Under the pieces are notes generated by a model. The model did no database searches and was not told where the DNA came from. It worked only from the letters and a program-made list of their open reading frames with translations. Below, piece by piece: positions 26,982-38,900 of a DNA stretch of 64,000 nt. This stretch comes from Spirodela intermedia (Eukaryota; Streptophyta; Magnoliopsida; Alismatales; Araceae). Position 1 is the stretch's first letter; the number at the start of each line of letters is the position of its first letter. Position numbers and translations under genes: made by a program. The DNA lies in assembly GCA_902729315.2 (NCBI GenBank), contig LR746270.1, forward strand, positions 5,086,221 to 5,150,220. Reading direction: 5' to 3'.

Positions 26982-29900
26982 ATGGGGGTGGTGGAATTGA
27001 GCGAGGGGACGGAGAAGGAGAAGGCGGGAGAGGAATACGGCGGCCGGGTGGTCAGGTGGGAGAAGTTCCTGCCGCAGGTGTACGTGAGGGTGCTGTTGGT
27101 GGAGTCCGACGACTCTACTCGTCAGATCATCGCTGCGCTTTTGCGTAAATGCAATTACAGAGGTCAGGGATGAGAGTTACTGAGAGATCGTTTTTGCCTC
27201 TTTTGCATCCGGAGTGTCCTCAATTCTCGTTTCTGATGTAATTCGAGATGGTTTGTTAGCACGATCGATACCGTGCTGCTTCTCTGCTCATCTTTTCCTT
27301 TCTGTGATTTTCTTTCTCGGGATCTTGTTAATCCATAGATTACGTCGTTTCTTCTTCTCCTAAATTTTGAAACTCTGATTAATGCAGATTGTGGTGATTG
27401 TAAAGCTGTTTTATTATAGTTTTGGTGTCTTGTATTTGACCTGATTTTCGTGAGTGGCGTAGATTTGCGATGCCAGTAACTTTTATCTGGCAATCTCACG
27501 ATGTATTTCGTGTTAGTAGCACACGTGTTTGTTTCCGACTAGAAACAGATGTCATTGATTCACTCAATATTCGCAAGTTTAGGAAAGTCCTTATCGACTA
27601 TCGTAGATCCGATGTTCAGGAGATTCATTTGCATTATGTTCTCATTCTTCTCAGTTTATGGGTGCGTGAGCTTTTACCTCATCAAACAGAAACGTATCCA
27701 TTATCATTCTCTGCTTTTAAATATCTCGTGGAACCTATTGTTACTTGCTTGCTAACTGAAATATTGTCTCTGCGTCACAGATTTTATTGTCCAAACAGTT
27801 ATCCTGTTCTCGAAACCTTTCTATCAATGTTCCCGGATCATCCGTGAATACTGTTTATGTTTTATAATGCCATCTTAAGTAGACAAAAATAAGCAGAGGA
27901 TAGTATGCTTTCTTTGGTAAGGAACCTTTTTGTATCTCACTGAAAGGGAACATATTATGTTTCTGATATTTGAGTGGATTCATTGAACGAACTACAACAA
28001 TCGTAGAGTTCCAGGAGACGAAATTTGCGCTAAGACAAATCTCTTTCTTCTTATGACCAGTTGCTGCTGCTGCTGATGGATTGAAGGCATGGGAGACACT
28101 AAAGGAAAAACCTCAGAATATAGACCTTGTTCTAACGGAAGTTGAGCTACCATCGATGTCTGGATATGGCCTTCTTACAATGATAATGGAGCACGAGACA
28201 TGCAAAAATATCCCAGTGATAGGTATTACTGCATGATATTAGGTTCGCATGGTTAGTTGCAATATGACATTCTGAAATTAATTCCTGCCTTGATAAATGC
28301 AGTCATGTCCTCACATGATTCTGTCGATATGGCTTTCAAATGCCTGTTAAAGGGTGCAGCAGATTTTCTTTTCAAGCCAATCCGAAAAAATGAGCTGAAA
28401 AACTTATGGCAGCATGTCTGGAGAAGGCACTTGGTATTACCTCACTTCTAGTTCGAAGTTAGTACTTGCTTTTTCGGCATCTTTGTGCTTGCAATCTCAT
28501 CCATTTTCCTGTATTTCTGTTGTCAGTCTGATGGTCTAGCCAGAGATACACATGAGCTTAAAGATGCAAACCTCACTCAGAAAAATGATGAATCAGATAA
28601 CGAGAAAAATGTTTTTAGCGATCGTTCAAGAGACAATACTGCTCTCCAAGACAAAAGCAGTACATACAGAGCGAACGGACGCGAAACTCAAGTAATTACT
28701 CTTCTCAAAATATGTTTTTTTTTTTCTGTCTTCTGCGCAATCCCTGATAAGGGAGATGTAAGGAACTGATACACGGCAGTTGTCTTAGAGATCTTCATAA
28801 AAACCATCTCATATAGTGGGTAAATCATGCGTTGAAAAACAAGGGCCATATTTCTCCTGTAATAATCAAAATGCAGGATGCATTTCGTTTCACCAATGTA
28901 TATATCCGATCATCATTTTCGCGTAGGGCCAGTCATATTCTGATATTCGTACTGCATAGTTCGGAAAAGTTGAGATTCTCTGCACAGATTTTTTATTTTT
29001 TTCCCTGCAGATGCTATATATATTTTTGCCACCTATTTCGCAGAACTCCTGTACAAGGCTAGATATTAAAGTTGAGAGCACATACCTGCAAAACGCTCGG
29101 GAGAATATCCAGCCGGATTGCGTCAGCTCCTCTGCTGGCAATGACCCGAGAACCCACAGAGATGATGTGCGCGGTAAGTTGGCTGAAGAGTTATCTTCGA
29201 GTGAATAGGTTCACATTTTTCGTCAGTTTTTTGGTTATGTCAATTTTACACCAATGATATTCATTTACTCATGAAAATATGGAAAAATATTTTTTTCAGA
29301 TAAGTCAACAGAGTTGGTTATAGAAGCGGCGTGCTCTACTCAAGCGATAAGAGGAAGAGAAGATCTCAACTCTGGAGTAACTTTCCAGAGAAGTTTTATG
29401 TCCACTGGTTGCGTGGGGGAAGACATGTTCTGCGAGCAGAAACCCTTCAGAGAATTTGATCTGATTGGAGCCATGGATAATCATACACCGTGCGATCATG
29501 GGCCCAAAACCAACCCTGAACGTCCAGATGATGCCTCCAACAATGGAGGGACCCTTGCTGCTGCGAAGGATGAAAATTGGAATTTCTTGGAGCTCTCTCT
29601 GAAAAGGCATGCGCTTATTAGGACCGACAACCAAGAGAAGGATGAGTTCAATGCGTTAAACCATTCAAATTCCTCAGCCTTCTCCAGGTGAGCCTTCTCA
29701 AATGATTTACCTTTCTAGCTGTGTCGCAGTGAATTCACTGCCTGTCAAGGGCACTTAAAACGAATACCATTGATTATGGATGAAATAAATTTCTTAACTA
29801 ATTATACATCCCATCCGTTTTCACTTGTCAGGTACAGTAAGACGCTGTCATCTCCTCAAAGCGATTTGAGAAAAACAGAGCTCAAAGATAACACCAAAGA

Positions 29901-30675
29901 TGCCAATGGCCAGTTAAGAGACCTTGGCCTTTCCCAGAGTAGTACTTCTCAGCTCGATGGGTCAATATCAGATGCGTACCCGCAAGCCGTCGATTGCCCA
30001 ACTGCTAGCCTGAGAACTCAACGTGGAATTCCAACCTCTCATCTCGAGATCCATCCATTCCCCGTTTCTAAAGCCGGAACTGTTTACAGCCATGGTTCAT
30101 TACTCCAGCCCTCGTTTTACACACAGCCAGGCTCTCCAGTTTGGGTTTCAAAGCCGACTAATCCAGAACCCATCCACTCAAGTCTCTCACACCAATCCGA
30201 CCAAGAAACCCCCAACTCTGGGAAAGATCGCCGCCCTCACGGTCAAGATGTCGGCAAGATTTTGTACAAAGCAAAGATGAAGCACCCGTACAGGATAGAA
30301 TCCTCGAACGAGAAGAGTCTCGTCTCATCCGTCACATCTCAGAGCGGAACTTGCAACCGCGATCTTGCATCAAACAATACCTCCGGGCTGGTGGACTCCA
30401 ATCGCTCAATTCATAGAGAAGAAGCCCTGAAGAAATTTCGTCTAAAGCGGAAGGACAGATGCTTCGAGAAAAAGGTCAGAAACTTGACCCAACCCCCTCC
30501 CTTTCATTTCTCATCATCCATGGCAGAGCTTGTCGAGATCTTAATACTCCCGGTGACATTCCTATAGGTACAATACCACAGCCGGAAGAGGCTGGCCGAT
30601 GAGCGCCCCCGGGTTAAAGGGCACTTTGTTCGCCTGCTCCAACCCCATCCTCAGCCTCTAGACGCGGGGACCTAG
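26982..30675 (+). CDS. Clock pseudo-response regulator, PRR5/PRR9/PRR95 type
   Basis: Eight exons join in frame: 26982-27162, 28061-28222, 28303-28433, 28527-28691, 29044-29173, 29300-29687, 29832-30474 and 30568-30675, giving 635 residues. The receiver-like domain (about 35-150) has [15 protein letters not shown] and [17 protein letters not shown]. The phospho-accepting aspartate is glutamate (E87 in [12 protein letters not shown]), the mark of pseudo-receivers. The CCT domain (about 581-622) reads [13 protein letters not shown] across an intron to [20 protein letters not shown]. These nuclear proteins repress CCA1/LHY-type genes in the evening loop and affect flowering time. The [11 protein letters not shown] wording and short middle region point to the PRR5/9/95 clade and not PRR37/73 or TOC1. 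The start is the first ATG in frame. Intron 1 is about 900 bases. The exon 5 start is the least certain boundary: an acceptor at about 29010 would also keep frame. Confidence 0.92.
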
Positions 30676-31036
30676 CGAAGCTCAGGTGACATCCCACCCT
30701 GATCAGCCAGACTAACGCGATGTGTTTGACTTCCCCACCATGGATTCAGTTCGTGTTCATATACATGTATGATCCTTCCGAAGTGTCTTATCTTGCTGAG
30801 TACTGAGGCTCGAGAAAACTAACCCCGACAGCTGGTGTACATACGGGATTGTTTTTCGCCCTGATACCTCCTGTAATTACACACCTTGTGATTATTCCAG
30901 TGTAGACGTACAGTAGACGCAAGCCATTTCCCTCTTTGTTTTGGTAAGGAATGGAATCGGCTGTGTATTTATTCATTGGAAAGCTCCATATTGCCTCTCA
31001 TCCTCTATCCCCCACCAACCTCCCTACTCTGCCGCC
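30676..31036. promoter_or_regulatory. Short intergenic: PRR 3' end and NHL promoter
   Basis: Only 361 bases separate the PRR stop codon and the next start codon on the same strand. TGTATTTATTCATTG near 30962 is the nearest TATA-like stretch, about 70 bases before the ATG. The close spacing means the PRR 3' UTR and the promoter of the next gene must share this stretch. Confidence 0.4.
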
Positions 31037-31714
31037 ATGTCCACCGAGGGAACAGCCGGGACAGAGCCGCCGGAGATCATCAGCGAGGGGCCCCGCCGCG
31101 AGAAGGCGCGCAGAGGCAACTTAGCCGGTGCCGCCCGCGCCATCTGGTGCGGGGTCCTCGCTGTCGTCCTCCTGGCGGGGATCGTCGCCCTCGTCCTCTA
31201 CCTCGTCTACCGCCCCTCCAAGCCCCAGTTCACCGTGCTCGGTGCGGGCCTGTACGAGCTCAACACCTCCTCCTCCTCCGCCGGCCCCACCGCCGTCTCC
31301 GCCAGCATCCAGTTCACCGTGAGCATTCACAACCCCAGCGCACGGTCGTCGGCCTCCTTCGATCGCTTGGCAGCCTACGTGGACTTCAACGGCGAGGCCA
31401 TCACGCAGCCGTCACCACTGCCGCCGCTGTACCTCAGCAGGGACGGCACCGGCGCGGTGTCGCCAGTGCTGGGCGGCGGGGGGGTTTCCGTGTCCGTCTC
31501 GCCGGCGGTGGTGAACGGCCTGCAGGCCGGGGAGAAGTACGGGGCGGTGGGCCTGCGACTGGTGGTGGCGGGGCGGGTCAAGTACAAGGCCGGACCTTTC
31601 CACAGCCCATGGCGCCGCGTGAACGCGCGCTGCGAATTGGTGATGGGGCTCAACAAGGGGGTGTACGGTCCGGCGACCCTCCTCGGCACCCCCGGCTGCT
31701 CCGTCGACATCTGA
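31037..31714 (+). CDS. NDR1/HIN1-like (NHL, LEA_2 domain) membrane protein
   Basis: An intronless frame encodes 225 residues. A basic, proline-containing N-terminal tail (REKARR) is followed by one hydrophobic helix at about 36-58 (WCGVLAVVLLAGIVALVLYLV). Directly after it comes the family's YRPSKPQF motif. A LEA_2-type beta domain follows, with SIQFTVSIHNPSARSSASFD, the usual asparagine-proline motif, and near the end CELVMGLNKG. NHL proteins are plasma-membrane proteins, many linked to pathogen response. The function of this member cannot be told from sequence. The ATG at 31037 has a good plant context (GCCGCCATGTCC) and gives the expected short cytosolic tail; the open frame upstream is leader. 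Very high third-position GC is typical of monocot intronless genes. The long frames overlapping it are shadows. Confidence 0.88.
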   Translation: MSTEGTAGTEPPEIISEGPRREKARRGNLAGAARAIWCGVLAVVLLAGIVALVLYLVYRPSKPQFTVLGAGLYELNTSSSSAGPTAVSASIQFTVSIHNPSARSSASFDRLAAYVDFNGEAITQPSPLPPLYLSRDGTGAVSPVLGGGGVSVSVSPAVVNGLQAGEKYGAVGLRLVVAGRVKYKAGPFHSPWRRVNARCELVMGLNKGVYGPATLLGTPGCSVDI

Positions 31715-32491
31715 TCGGCGGCGCCGCCCACTCAAAGAGAAAGAAAGGGATCACCGGAATTTGCTCTTGCGGTCATCGGATTCCGGTCGTCCTCAAACGA
31801 AAACGAGCAGGAGCTATTTCCTTTCCCAGCATAAAAATGGAGGCTTTTGTCGAGTAGCGAAGCAAGGGATGCCTGCCGTTAAGGTTTGGAATCTAAAAAG
31901 CCCAAAGCCCACCGAACCCATGGCAAAGTTGGAGTCGGGAAGGGCCGTAGTTCACGACTTTTCTGACATTCACACACAACTCACTCAACTTTTAGTGAAA
32001 GTGGAGTAATCTCACCTGCGTAATCACAAGTTTATTGATATTCGTATCAGCACAGTTTTTTATTTCAATAATCGTTACTGGGAAGATATTCTATCTTTCA
32101 CATACGTTGGTTCTTATGTACGTTCAATCATAGTAATTGAGATATTTTAACCAGAGTTGATCGACGGACTGAAGAATAAGATCAAGGTAGCTTTGCTGGA
32201 TTTTCGAATAAATGGAAAAATATAAGACTTACTGGTCAACCATCAACTCTAGTTTATCCCCGAAGACTATTTTTAAAATTAACGTATTTGGTGATGAAAG
32301 CCTAACTTTAAAATGGCTGAATACCTAAACTACATGATAACGTTCAATTTCAATATAAATAGTAATGAAATGTGAAGCTTATAATTCTTTGATTTAATAA
32401 CTGCATATCCGAGTGTTGGGTTGGCAGATTTCCACTATTCTTAGATCGTTCTTCTTCTGGGCCCGACGTCAAGCCCACAAAAGAGGTTAAA
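31715..32491. other. Intergenic, 3' of the NHL gene
   Basis: No gene is seen. The first 300 bases are presumably 3' UTR of the NHL gene; the rest is AT-rich and featureless. Confidence 0.4.
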
Positions 32492-32524
32492 TGGGCTTGT
32501 TGGTTGGGCCATGGGCTATAAAAT
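32492..32524 (+). promoter_or_regulatory. Promoter-like cluster: three site II elements and a TATA box
   Basis: TGGGCT (32492-32497), TGGGCC (32505-32510) and TGGGCT (32512-32517) are followed at once by TATAAAAT (32517-32524). TGGGCY site II elements are known from promoters of plant ribosomal, mitochondrial and cell-cycle genes. No credible gene follows: the first ATG (32550) opens only 16 codons. It may be an orphaned promoter, or drive a non-coding RNA. Confidence 0.4.
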
Positions 32525-32600
32525 GGGGTACACTACTAATTCACAGTCCATGGCTGTAGGAGGTGCTAAATGGGTGAGGAATCATTTAAACAGCTTCTAG

Positions 32601-34167
32601 GTTGCATCATAAGATCAAAACGTTATCGTAACCTTTGGAACAGCGAATAAAAGCGGCAGAAGTAGGCCTTTTTTCCAATCTCATAAAGAACATCTGAAAA
32701 TCAATCCAAAAAAATTCCCAGGGTTTAAGCTCTTTAACGGGTGGTTTAAGCCACAATATTTCCTTTCCAGATCCAATTATGTTTGCATTGAACAGTTTCT
32801 AATATGAAATTTTAATAGGGGAGTCAAGGGCTGAGCCTAACCAAACACTGTTGAGAGGATCCAGTTTTTGGTTTCATACTTAATGCTGAACTCACTGAAT
32901 CCATTGACACCCATGATCCTAGTTACATATATTTTTCCCACGGATTTTCAGAACTTAGTCACAAGCCTGAAATGGTTTACCTGAAGACCAAAGAAATCAA
33001 TAGAAGCTTCTTTTTGTTGGGTGTAATCTCATTTTAATTGGTATAAAAAGTAAACTTTTGGTCATAAAGATACATTTACTCCATCCATTACAAATAACTT
33101 TTTGAGACTAATAAGCCATTTTTTTTAATATCTATATATATATATATCTATATCTATATATATATATATATATCGCTCTCCACCAATTCTTTCTCTCCTC
33201 TTCGTTAACTCCATGTTCACTTCTATATTTTCTCCAAGTCTGAAGAATCGTGGGTTCTTAGTTATGCAAGGACACCATCAATTATTGTAAAGCTTGGAAT
33301 ATGCGTTTCACGTGTTATATTTCAGGAGTTTGAACTGTCTTTCTTGTTTATGTTAATGGCCCGACAAATGAGAATTTCTGATTCATATAAATATTATTTT
33401 AAGCATGACTTTTTAAGGTTATTCTAACTCTAACTCTTCATATACCGAGCAACCCGTATGATTGCTACCTGTCCAATCAATTAGTGTGCACCTTGTGAAG
33501 CCGATCATATGGGATTCGCACCATACTGAATATCTACATTTACCAGTTCAAAATTGACGAAGATATTTTATATGATCCGTTCATATCTATACAAGTTTTT
33601 CTGTCGAATCGTGAAGAGCCTTCAGATAATTGTTTCCAGTTTATCTCGGGTAAGAATCTTTTAGTTCTACGGTTCTGCTTGGCCTTGTCGAACCCCTAGG
33701 TTCTTCTTTTCAAGCTAGATCTCTGACCTGATGCCCACATTATTTCCTTGGTGGCCGACAGCAGGGTCTCCCATGAGCTAGTTGGACTGTCATCGTCTTC
33801 CTCTCTTTAGGCCAACCTAAGCTTCCCCACTGGAAGCGCGAAATAGTGGAAAATTGGCGGCCGAATATTTGCCGAACGGGAACAAACGAATGCTGCCAAT
33901 AGGGATCCAGCGGAGCTCCTCGTCCGTTTACCCTACGAGTTTTGGAAAGGGGATGCTATGATCCTCGTTGACCTTCTGACAGAATAAATGGTGCCTGTGC
34001 AGTAGGGGTTGACCAGGACAGGCCGGGGAGGTGAGGCGGTGGTACTTGTGCTCTGGTACTCAGTCTCAGCATGGGCGGCCCATCGGAGGCTACTCCCCGC
34101 TATGGGTTTCACGGAGAGTGGTGCGCCAATGCAGATCGCATCGTCAAGAGCGTAGTTCAAAGTGGCG
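32601..34167. other. Intergenic with TA microsatellite
   Basis: No gene is supported. An imperfect TA/TATC microsatellite spans about 33131-33173. The remainder is AT-rich up to about 33840 and then GC-richer, without a recognisable frame. Confidence 0.4.
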
Positions 34168-34329
34168 GACAGAGGAACCCCGGAACGGCCGCAGGTTTCA
34201 TCACGATGCCCTTTCATGTGTGCTTCATCACGGTGACAGAGTAACGAAGACAGAGGAACCCCGGAATGGCCGCAGGTTTCATCACGATGCCCTTTCATGA
34301 GTGCTTCATCACGGTGAGAGAGTAACGAA
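34168..34329. repeat. 81-bp tandem duplication
   Basis: Two units of 81 bases (34168-34248, 34249-34329) start GACAGAGGAACCCCGGAA and differ at only a few positions. 81 is a multiple of three, and on the minus strand the repeat is open (HMKGHRDETCG occurs twice), but the frame resembles no family. The duplication is recent, judged by the high identity. Confidence 0.8.
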
Positions 34330-34850
34330 ATCTCCTCTCTCTTGGGGCTTTGTGAGGTAATTCCGTAAAAAATTTAGTTGGTTCATTCCAATGTTCATTG
34401 GCACACATTCAATAAGACGTAGTGTTTACATGAGCATACGTCATAAGGTTCGGTATGATATCAACATACCAGTTCTAAACAAATTAGTAATGAGAAGACT
34501 TAAAATCCACATCTCAGTGATATGCTTTGTGGTCGTTTTCCAGTGTTAGACTTCTCTAACAGATATTCCCTCCTCCATTATGACCCTCTTTGTAGGGAAA
34601 TACGGCCACCATCCTCCTCAACTCCATGGCAAACAATGTTGGAGAGAAAGACTCCCATGCCAGATCTTCCCCCTCGCCCCCTCCTCTTCAAGGGTTTGAT
34701 GCCATCTGTTCGCAAGGACTGGCTATTACAAAAGTGAAGAAATGATTACAAAGGCGTCTCACTCACTTAAACTTCATTAACCTGGGTTTAAATGGACTAC
34801 TAACTTAAACATGCTATCCGAGCTGATAATTACTACAAAATTGCACTCAC

Positions 34851-35750
34851 CTGATGTTGTACACAGGACAGAGCCAAAATGTTAGTATTAGCCCCATATT
34901 TGTCAATACAAGTTAAATATGTAAGTTGGAGGTTGGATCCATAGCCATGAATGTCAATAAGATGGTTGAATATGTTTAGCATCATTGAGAAAGCGGAAGA
35001 GAAAGCATGTGAGGTGTTTGTCTCCTCCTGGCACATCATCACCTTCACAGTGAAGGACAAAAGTTTACTGGTAAACCTCCTCCTCCCCCTATACTCGTCA
35101 TCTCAACAGCTCACCTGCTCGGGTTTTTCTCTGTGATATATCATCCAGCGAAAGGTCTCCCTGTTTACTTGTCTTCCGCACTGAGAGAAGAGTTGAATAT
35201 GCAATTACCTCGGGAAGCAGAGACGTCAGGGTCTGCCAGAGCACGGGGTCAACCACCCTTCTGCCGTCTCCTACCTTCAACGGTAGGCATCTGACCGTTC
35301 TTTGTACCCGAGGGAACCTCGTCACCCTCTCCCTTAGACATGTCTCAAAATCAGCTAACCATGCGTGCAAAACCTAAAACACGATGGAAGATGGCGAAAT
35401 ATGGTCAAACCATGTATGCTATCAACCCAAAAACGGCCTATTTCCTCATCCAATAGGTAGGTGTACATGATCGTTGGAAAGCTCATTGCACTTCAATCAG
35501 CCACGGCTTATACAGCCTCAGCTCAAGGGAGACACGAAACCGAGCCTGGATCTGGCCTACGAGGCTACGGTGAAGAAGATCCCGGGGAGGAGCAGTGACC
35601 CTCAGTCGAAGGCTCCGATGGACCTGGCTAGTCCGGAGGTCCTCGAGTTGGACAGCCTCCACTGTCGACTCACGTCACCGCCAAGCAGGTACTCCCCGAA
35701 GCCACAGGCATTATGATTGTCGAGATGAGCAGTTGGGATACCATCTCCTG
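34851..35750 (-). CDS. Candidate multi-exon gene fragment, function unknown
   Basis: Four consecutive minus-strand segments are open and bounded by good splice sites, read from high to low coordinate: 35750-35674 (ends GEYLLGGD, donor GTGAGT), 35373-35209 (55 codons, VLHAWLADFETCLRERV to LWQTLTSLLPE), 35180-35115 (22 codons, CGRQVNRETFRWMIYHREK) and 35027-34851 (59 codons, EETNTSHAFSSAF to SCVQHQ, donor GTGAGT). The last three have lengths divisible by three and phase-0 joins, unlikely if random. I do not recognise the first three. The last has a faint resemblance to a segment of Mediator subunit 33 (REF4/RFR1), in which an EE-x-SHA-x-FS-x-AF pattern is followed by an SQLT segment; this is weak. 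No start or stop exon was found, so it may be a gene fragment, a pseudogene or chance. Confidence 0.3.
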
Positions 35751-35894
35751 CTAATGATATGTCTGGACTCATGACTTGGTGAAGCACTATCATGTGAGGA
35801 AAGCCGAAAGCAGAGTTGAGCAGACTAATCGTCATGCAAGCCTAAAATTGAATGAATTCAATGAATTTAAGGAAGAAAGGGAGAGAGGGAGGGC

Positions 35895-35896
<2 letters not shown>

Positions 35897-35986
<90 letters not shown>
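35897..35986. repeat. (GA)45 microsatellite
   Basis: A perfect 90-base run of GA dinucleotides is the longest simple repeat of the window. The frames of alternating arginine and glutamate over it are not genes. Such a pure tract is likely length-polymorphic. Confidence 0.97.
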
Positions 35987-35989
<3 letters not shown>

Positions 35990-38900
35990 TACACTATCCT
36001 AACTTCGGAACTTACCGATCTGTATGAAATATGTGGACGGGGTGCGAATAAACTCGATGAATCATATCATGTGATATTCTGACTTGGGCAGCATTTATGT
36101 TTCCACTGTACCAAGGGTTTATGCAAATCTATTGTCCCTTGTCCCACTGCAGGCAGATTCCCTGTCAACACACCTCCTGAATCCACATTTGGCTCACTTA
36201 AAAGTAAATTATAGTATCCATGCAATAAAACTTTCATGAATATTAATGAGACGAGCCTGACGCCCGGCTCAACGTGAAAATATGTCAAGCCCTCTATATT
36301 TGGGTGGGATGTATCCTTCTCAGCCCTAACGTTGACCCCTTCGGAGGATAGATCCTCACTCGGTCTAAATTTATATATAGAAACCGACTACTGGGCCTGA
36401 TTCTCACCAGAATAGTTTCCACGCACATCTCCTACGTGGGAACTACCATGAACCCAAGTCATGTTGAAAACCGTAAAAGGAAATGGGGTGAGACCAGATC
36501 TTCAAATCCAGCGACCGTTAGCGAGGTTGAATCAATGGGCCGAGTGAGCCCATCTTGATCTGACCTTTTCTTGCCTGACTTTGATCATAAGTCTAAAAAG
36601 AAGACGACGTCCAGTCCGGCAAGAATGATATTAGCGGTTAGTCCAGGATTTGCTTCTATCAGGAGATAAAATCAGGCCCAAGAGTCAGTTTCCTCTCACT
36701 CTCTCTCTCTCTCTCTCCCTAGATCATGGCCGAGGCCGGGTTTTGATAGATCGAGTCCGAGTGTCAGCTGCTTCTTGCCCTCTCCTTTTTCTCTCTATCT
36801 ATATAGGCGTGACGAGATAGAGCCCGCCCATCAAGTGGGTTTTCGAGACCTCTTCTTCTCGTGAAGCCCAGAGAGACATGAGAACGTGTTGCACACGTAG
36901 GACCTAAAAGCCGTAGCTGGTGGAGTGTGGCCCTTCTTCTTTGATGAACTATTTACCTGTAACCTTATCTTGTCGCATGCCCTCCCCTCACCTTTACCAT
37001 CATCCTCGAAAGACGACGTAAAAGAATAAAGCTACACGGTTAATCACATTAATGCGTAACATTCGACTTACTCGGCATACATTGAGCTCCGAAACGTTGT
37101 GGGATCGCGCGGCGATGTGATGTTACTCCTCTAGGCGCGTCAACAGCTTCAATGCTTCTTGTCGCCATGGAAGACAAGGCTCGTCGATGTAGGATTTCTG
37201 TAGAGGAGGGTAACCAGGTCCCTAGATTGTGAAAGAGGGAGTCACAGAGAAAGAGAGAGAGAGAGAGAGAGCAGGGCGCCGATATCTGACCGAGCACCTT
37301 GCCCAGACGGCAGACCCCGTTGACTCCGCTTAGTGCATGAGAAGAAAAGTATGCCGCTACCCGGCTGGTGGCTCTCCTATACCATCTGCGCCGACAGCAG
37401 GAAGCCCGTAGGCGTAGCCGCCGCCCGTGCACCTCTTAATGCCTCTGCGCTGCCGCCCAGACAACCTACCGAGAAAAATGAAATGGTGACGGCGTCTGCG
37501 GAGACAGCCGCTGCTGTCCCCCTCCGACGTATTGGCGCCAAGCCCATTTTAAATGTTGATGCCTACAATACCTGAACGAGAGCAGCATAACATATTTATT
37601 GTGCATTATTCCTCTATATATCTCCCATTTTCACTAACGATTTCCCAACCATGGGCCTTATGAAACCCGTCAAAAGCCCCCATTCAAGAAAGATTAGGGT
37701 TTATGGTGCCCGGAGGGACAATAAATCCATGCCTAATGGTCGTTCAGACCTGCAAGATATCACCCTCTCCTGTTGGATAGAGGAGCAATCTGGATCACTG
37801 AAGTCAGGGGCGGGCCCGAAGGCGAGAGAAGAGATCCGGGACGGTCCACAAAAACCAGTATGGCGGGGGATTCTTAAGACTAATAGATGACGGCATCCTT
37901 GCCCTGTCCCCAGCCGACATGACCATATTGACGGCAGAGATAACACAGGCAGGAGCGAAGAGGGAGGAGAATCTAAGAGATACTCTTCCGGCGCCAACGG
38001 CCCAATCCGCCATTCCCTGCCGTAGTCCTCTGCTGCCAACGTCGGTAGGCCCAAAAGTAAAAGCTGCAGCAGCGCAGTACATGCTGCAAGAAACAGCCAA
38101 GACAGGTACTTGCAGGGCGCTGGCACACCAACTGGGACCAGCTCATTCGAAGGAGAGGGGGAAGAGGGAGAGAGGTAGAGGTATAATAGCTGATGCATAG
38201 GGGGGAGCGAGAGAGAGAGAGGGCTAGAGAGAGAGAGAGGGATACGTATTCTCCGACTCACCGTCGTGGCAGAGAGCATTAAATGGGAGGACCAAGAGGG
38301 AGGAGAAGGGGGATGGGCACGCGTCCCAGATGTGTTTTCTGTGGGGTACCGGTATTAGATACGCGCATGTGGGAGATGATGGTCTCGATAAATGCTGCGG
38401 CATGCGTTAGGGTTTTGGGGGTTGGGGGGGAGGGTGGGAGGGGTCTGACAACGTGGAGCTGCAGAGGATGCCGGACGCCCTCACGAGACATTGCTGTCGT
38501 TCAACTTGGGATCGGCTGCCGCAGGCACCATTGCACCGGTCGCTTTTGCCGGCAGGGGAGCACGGAGGAAAGCCAGATTTTCCGATGTCATGATGTCGTT
38601 TGCATGGATTTCGCTGGAATCTGTCCTCTACGAGAAAGAGTAGCCTTAGATATATATTCGTATGTATTATTATATGCAGAGAGACAAAACGAAATGGATT
38701 CTAGATCTGGCTTTCATGTTGAGACAGCGTTAGAAGTCGAAGCAGAGAAATCTAAGGGGGCCGTGGAAGAAAAGTCTGAAATATTAGATTCTACGCGCTC
38801 ACGAGATTCAACTTTTCTGCGCGGATGGTAGTCAAGAAAAGAAAAAAAGATGGGCAAAGTATGTGGGAAAGAGTAGCTCATGACAACAATAAAGGCAACA

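Noticed and set aside
35776-36082. Arginine-glutamate repeat protein
   Set aside because: It is the translation of the (GA)45 microsatellite.
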